From CAIKBL01 sp043734785 (GTDB taxonomy: Bacteria > Pseudomonadota > Gammaproteobacteria > Ga0077536): DNA of 8,284 nt. The DNA lies in assembly GCA_043734785.1 (NCBI GenBank), contig JAYTEX010000009.1, positions 1 to 8,284 on the forward strand. Direction: 5' to 3'. Position 1 is the stretch's first letter, and each line of letters starts with the position of its first letter. The notes below the pieces were generated by a model. The model searched no databases, was not told the origin of the DNA, and saw only the letters and a list, made by a program, of their open reading frames with translations. Position numbers and translations under genes: made by a program. Below are positions 6,135 to 8,284 of this stretch, piece after piece.

Positions 6135-6550
6135 CCTACGCCACCAAGGAGGATCTGATCGAGCGCTTCGGCGAGGATGAAATCGTGCAGCTCACCGACG
6201 AGCTCCAGCAGGGCGAGGTTGACGATCTGAAGCTGTCGCGCGCGCTCGGCGACGCCGATGCCGACATCAATGGGTATCTATCCGGCCGCTACACCATGCC
6301 GCTGGCCAGTACGCCGCCGATCGTGAAACGCCTGGCGTGCGAAATCGCGCGCTATCACCTCTACAACAAGGCGGCCCCGGAAGCCGTTGAAACTCGCTAC
6401 AAGGAGGCGATTCGCACCCTCGAAGGGATCGCCAAAGGGCTCATCAGTCTGGGGCTCGATGCCATTGGCGGACTGATCGCCCCCACCGGCGCACCGGATT
6501 TCAGCGCGCCCGCGCGAGTCTTCACGCCAGAGACCCTGGCGGACTACTGA
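6131..6550 (+). CDS. Mu gp36-like head-tail connector (DUF1320)
   Basis: A 139-residue protein of the DUF1320 / Mu gp36 type, thought to be a connector or head completion protein placed under the portal. The family pattern is clear: YATKEDLIERFGEDEIVQLTD at the start, ALGDADADINGYLSGRYTMPL near residues 38-58, then PPIVKRLACEIARYHLY, a helical bundle ending near residue 105. The start is GTG 6131, overlapping the previous stop (GTGA), with GGAG at 6119-6122 and an 8-base spacer. The end overlaps the next gene by one base. Length and position before a gp37-type gene are normal for Mu-like phages. Confidence 0.92.
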   Translation: MTYATKEDLIERFGEDEIVQLTDELQQGEVDDLKLSRALGDADADINGYLSGRYTMPLASTPPIVKRLACEIARYHLYNKAAPEAVETRYKEAIRTLEGIAKGLISLGLDAIGGLIAPTGAPDFSAPARVFTPETLADY

Positions 6551-6996
6551 TGATCGAGAACTACCTCGAACTAGAACCGCTCATCGTCGCGCGGATCGTG
6601 AGCGAAGTGCCGGGCCTGCGCAAAGTCTTCGGCATGGCAGAGCTCGCCAGCATTCGCGAGAAAGCGGCGCAGTTCGCGCCCTGCGCGTGCGTGGTCTACG
6701 ACGGTGACACGGTGCCAAGCGGCGACGGCGCACGCGGTGGCCAGGGTCAAGCCCAGTTGGTGCTGCAGCGTTGGGTGGTGTGGCTGATCGTGCGCAACGT
6801 GCGCGATGGGAACGACGGCGCGGCAGCACGAACCGACGCTGGGCCGTTACTGTCGCGCTTGATCACCGCGCTCGCCGGGTGGTCACCGACGCCGAGCCGG
6901 CGGCCGCTGCGGCGTGCCAATGCGCCACGGCCTTTGTTCGAGGATGGCGTGATTCACTTTCCGGTGCTCTTCGAGGCACCGTTAATCACTGTTTAA
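6550..6996 (+). CDS. Mu gp37-like protein (DUF1834), likely tail terminator
   Basis: A 148-residue protein of the DUF1834 / Mu gp37 type, which follows gp36 in Mu-like phages and is thought to act at the head-tail junction or tail end. Visible features are an N-terminal helix (residues 1-20), an ACVVYDGD strand near residue 46, the strand LVLQRWVVWLIVRNV near residues 70-84, a helix containing GPLLSRLITALAGW near residues 97-110, and a closing strand pair ending HFPVLFEAPLITV. The ATG overlaps the previous stop (TGATG), so translation is probably coupled. An acidic and Gly-rich loop lies at residues 50-67. Confidence 0.88.
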   Translation: MIENYLELEPLIVARIVSEVPGLRKVFGMAELASIREKAAQFAPCACVVYDGDTVPSGDGARGGQGQAQLVLQRWVVWLIVRNVRDGNDGAAARTDAGPLLSRLITALAGWSPTPSRRPLRRANAPRPLFEDGVIHFPVLFEAPLITV

Positions 6997-7000
6997 GGAG
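6995..7000 (+). promoter_or_regulatory. Strong ribosome binding site of the tail tube gene
   Basis: AAGGAG lies 7 bases before ATG 7008 and overlaps the TAA stop (6994-6996) of the gp37-type gene, the same arrangement as at the major capsid gene. It fixes the tube start at 7008, although the frame is open upstream to 6771. Confidence 0.82.
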
Positions 7001-7007
7001 ATCTCAG

Positions 7008-8027
7008 ATGGGTTGGGTAAAACAGACGAACTTTTACAGCGGGCAGGGCACAGTGCAGGTCGCGGTCCGCGATGCACTGGGACAACCCAAGGGCTTTGAC
7101 CTTCTGGGTGATGTTTCCAAATGTGACATCGCGATTGAGGAGGATGTGCGGGACGTCAAAGATTCGCAGGCCGGCCAGCGGGGGATCGCCTTGCGCTATA
7201 CCGTCGAGACCAAGGCGAACATTGAGATGACGCTCCGAAATATCTCGGCAGCTGTCCTGCAGCTCGTCTTGCGCGGTGATCTCACGAGAGTCCTTGCCAG
7301 TAACGTCGTCGGTGAAGCCGTGAAGCTCTACAACGGGCGGATTCTCAAGCTCAGGCGCCAGAAAACCTCGGCGGTGATCATCAAGCGCGGCGCAACGCCG
7401 TTGATTGCCTACGTGAACGACGCGACGCCCTTCGACTATAAAGTGAACCTCGACGGCGGCTCGATCCAGATGAACGATGGATCGGTGGCGGCGATTTCGG
7501 CGCTGACGACCGGCGGCACCGTGCCAACCGCCATCACGATCGGGGCGACCACCAGCGTCACCGTCGCGAACACCGCGGCGGTCGGCGATTTTGTCGCGCT
7601 CACCGGGTTCGCCGGCGCCGACGCCGCGCTGATTAACGGCAAGTCGCATAAGATCCTGACGGCGACGTCCGCCATCGTCACGCTCGATCTCAACACCGTC
7701 GGCAAGACCATCACCATCGGCGTCCCGTTGTCGGCGTTCGATGGCGTCGCGCTCACGGCCGATTATGCGTTTGCGCTGCAATACCAAATTGATGCGCTCA
7801 CGCAAAACGCGGCCGAGCGGTATCTGTTAATTGAGGGACTGAACACCGTGACCGGCGGTAGTCCGGTGAACGTAGAGGCGTTCCGGGTGCTGCTCGAATT
7901 GCCGGGCAGCCTCTCGTTGATCGGGGATGACAATATCGCTGAGCTCACCCTGCGGGGCTCGATACTCTTAGATGCCCTGCAACCCGTGGGTTCCCAGTAC
8001 TTCCGGCAGACGTTGCTCGCGGCCTGA
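7008..8027 (+). CDS. Phage tail tube protein with inserted domain
   Basis: A 339-residue protein resembling the major tail (tube) proteins of Mu-like siphophages. The N-terminal part (residues 1 to about 165) has the pattern of a tube subunit: KQTNFYSGQGTVQVAVRDA, then GDVSKCDIAIEEDV, ETKANIEMTLRNIS and VKLYNGRILKLR. Residues about 172-238 look like an extra beta domain rich in Thr, Ala and Val with FVALTGFAGADAALINGKSH at its centre. The tube fold then resumes (ALQYQIDALTQNAAERYLLIEGLN, LIGDDNIAELTLRGSILLDAL). The C-terminal residues match the ends of such proteins. The strong ribosome binding site fits high-level synthesis. The inserted domain may face outward from the tail. Confidence 0.85.
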   Translation: MGWVKQTNFYSGQGTVQVAVRDALGQPKGFDLLGDVSKCDIAIEEDVRDVKDSQAGQRGIALRYTVETKANIEMTLRNISAAVLQLVLRGDLTRVLASNVVGEAVKLYNGRILKLRRQKTSAVIIKRGATPLIAYVNDATPFDYKVNLDGGSIQMNDGSVAAISALTTGGTVPTAITIGATTSVTVANTAAVGDFVALTGFAGADAALINGKSHKILTATSAIVTLDLNTVGKTITIGVPLSAFDGVALTADYAFALQYQIDALTQNAAERYLLIEGLNTVTGGSPVNVEAFRVLLELPGSLSLIGDDNIAELTLRGSILLDALQPVGSQYFRQTLLAA

Positions 8028-8029
8028 CC

Positions 8030-8284
8030 ATGAGTGATCTAGACACGTTGTTTCCGGCGTCAGTCACCGTTGAGGTGGGCGGCGTCACGGTTGAAATTCG
8101 CGAACTCACGGTTGCCCAGCTACCTGAGTTCCTGCGCACGGCGACACCGCTGATGTCGGTGTTGTCTGGTGCGGCTGGCTTTGAGCCCTCGGAGTTGCTG
8201 CCCCAGATGGAGACGGTGGTCCTCCTGGTCGCAGTCGCGACCGGGGTGGATCGCACCTGGCTCAACACACTGCCGGCACGCGAG
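8030..8284 (+). CDS. Probable tail assembly chaperone, cut by window end
   Basis: A partial gene with 85 codons visible and open at the window edge. ATG 8030 follows the tube stop after two bases, without a clear ribosome binding site, so coupling to the tube gene is likely. The protein begins MSDLDTLFP and continues with two strands (TVEVGGVTVEIRELTVAQL) and a helical part containing LLPQMETVVLLVAVATGVDRTWL. This arrangement of a short beta start and helical body, directly after a tube gene, fits tail assembly chaperones of Mu-like siphophages, which help load the tape measure protein. Such genes often have a frameshifted extension, but the region where it would lie is outside the window. 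Confidence 0.7.
   Translation, partial: MSDLDTLFPASVTVEVGGVTVEIRELTVAQLPEFLRTATPLMSVLSGAAGFEPSELLPQMETVVLLVAVATGVDRTWLNTLPARE

Noticed and set aside
6771..7007. Upstream extension of the tail tube reading frame
   Set aside because: It lies inside the gp37-type gene, is Arg-rich and unlike a tube protein, and the strong ribosome binding site points to ATG 7008.
6993..7805. Minus-strand open frame of 270 codons opposite the tail tube gene
   Set aside because: Its translation is Arg/Asp/Gly-rich and low in complexity, typical of the antisense of a GC-rich gene; the + strand gene has a strong ribosome binding site and a recognisable product.

Overview
This window is a stretch of the late structural region of a tailed phage or prophage. 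All 13 gene calls (12 complete or nested, one cut by the window edge) lie on the + strand, tightly packed and often overlapping by a base or a few bases. The codons are GC-rich, which suggests a proteobacterial host, but the sequence alone does not fix the genus. No integrase, transposase, RNA gene or host gene is visible. No homology search was possible, so family names rest on recognised sequence patterns and gene order.

Layout: (1) Bases 1-183 hold no confident gene, but carry a 21-bp direct repeat twice. (2) Bases 184-2875 are the head module: a Mu gpI-type protease/scaffold gene with a strong internal start that should make a separate scaffold protein (as Mu I/Z does), a DUF2190-like capsid cement protein, an HK97-fold type major capsid protein, and a 67-residue protein in the position of Mu gp35. 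(3) Bases 2886-6134 are an accessory virion cassette of five genes. At its centre is a 490-residue protein with a LamG/concanavalin-A-like lectin domain, about 12 copies of a 19-residue Asp/Ala/Gly repeat, and a basic tail made of a 9-residue repeat. (4) Bases 6131-6996 are connector genes of the Mu gp36 (DUF1320) and gp37 (DUF1834) types. (5) Bases 7008-8284 are the start of the tail module: a tail tube protein with an apparent inserted domain, then the beginning of a probable tail assembly chaperone.

Together the genes build and mature the capsid, decorate it, seal the head-tail junction and begin the tail. No tail sheath gene lies between the gp37-type gene and the tube gene, so a Mu-like head joined to a long non-contractile tail (B3/D3112-like) is more likely than a contractile Mu tail. 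The strongest ribosome binding sites precede the proteins needed in many copies (scaffold, cement, capsid, tube). Most other genes appear to be translated by coupling to the gene upstream. The most unusual part is the lectin/repeat protein and the cassette around it, whose base composition changes sharply inside one reading frame.
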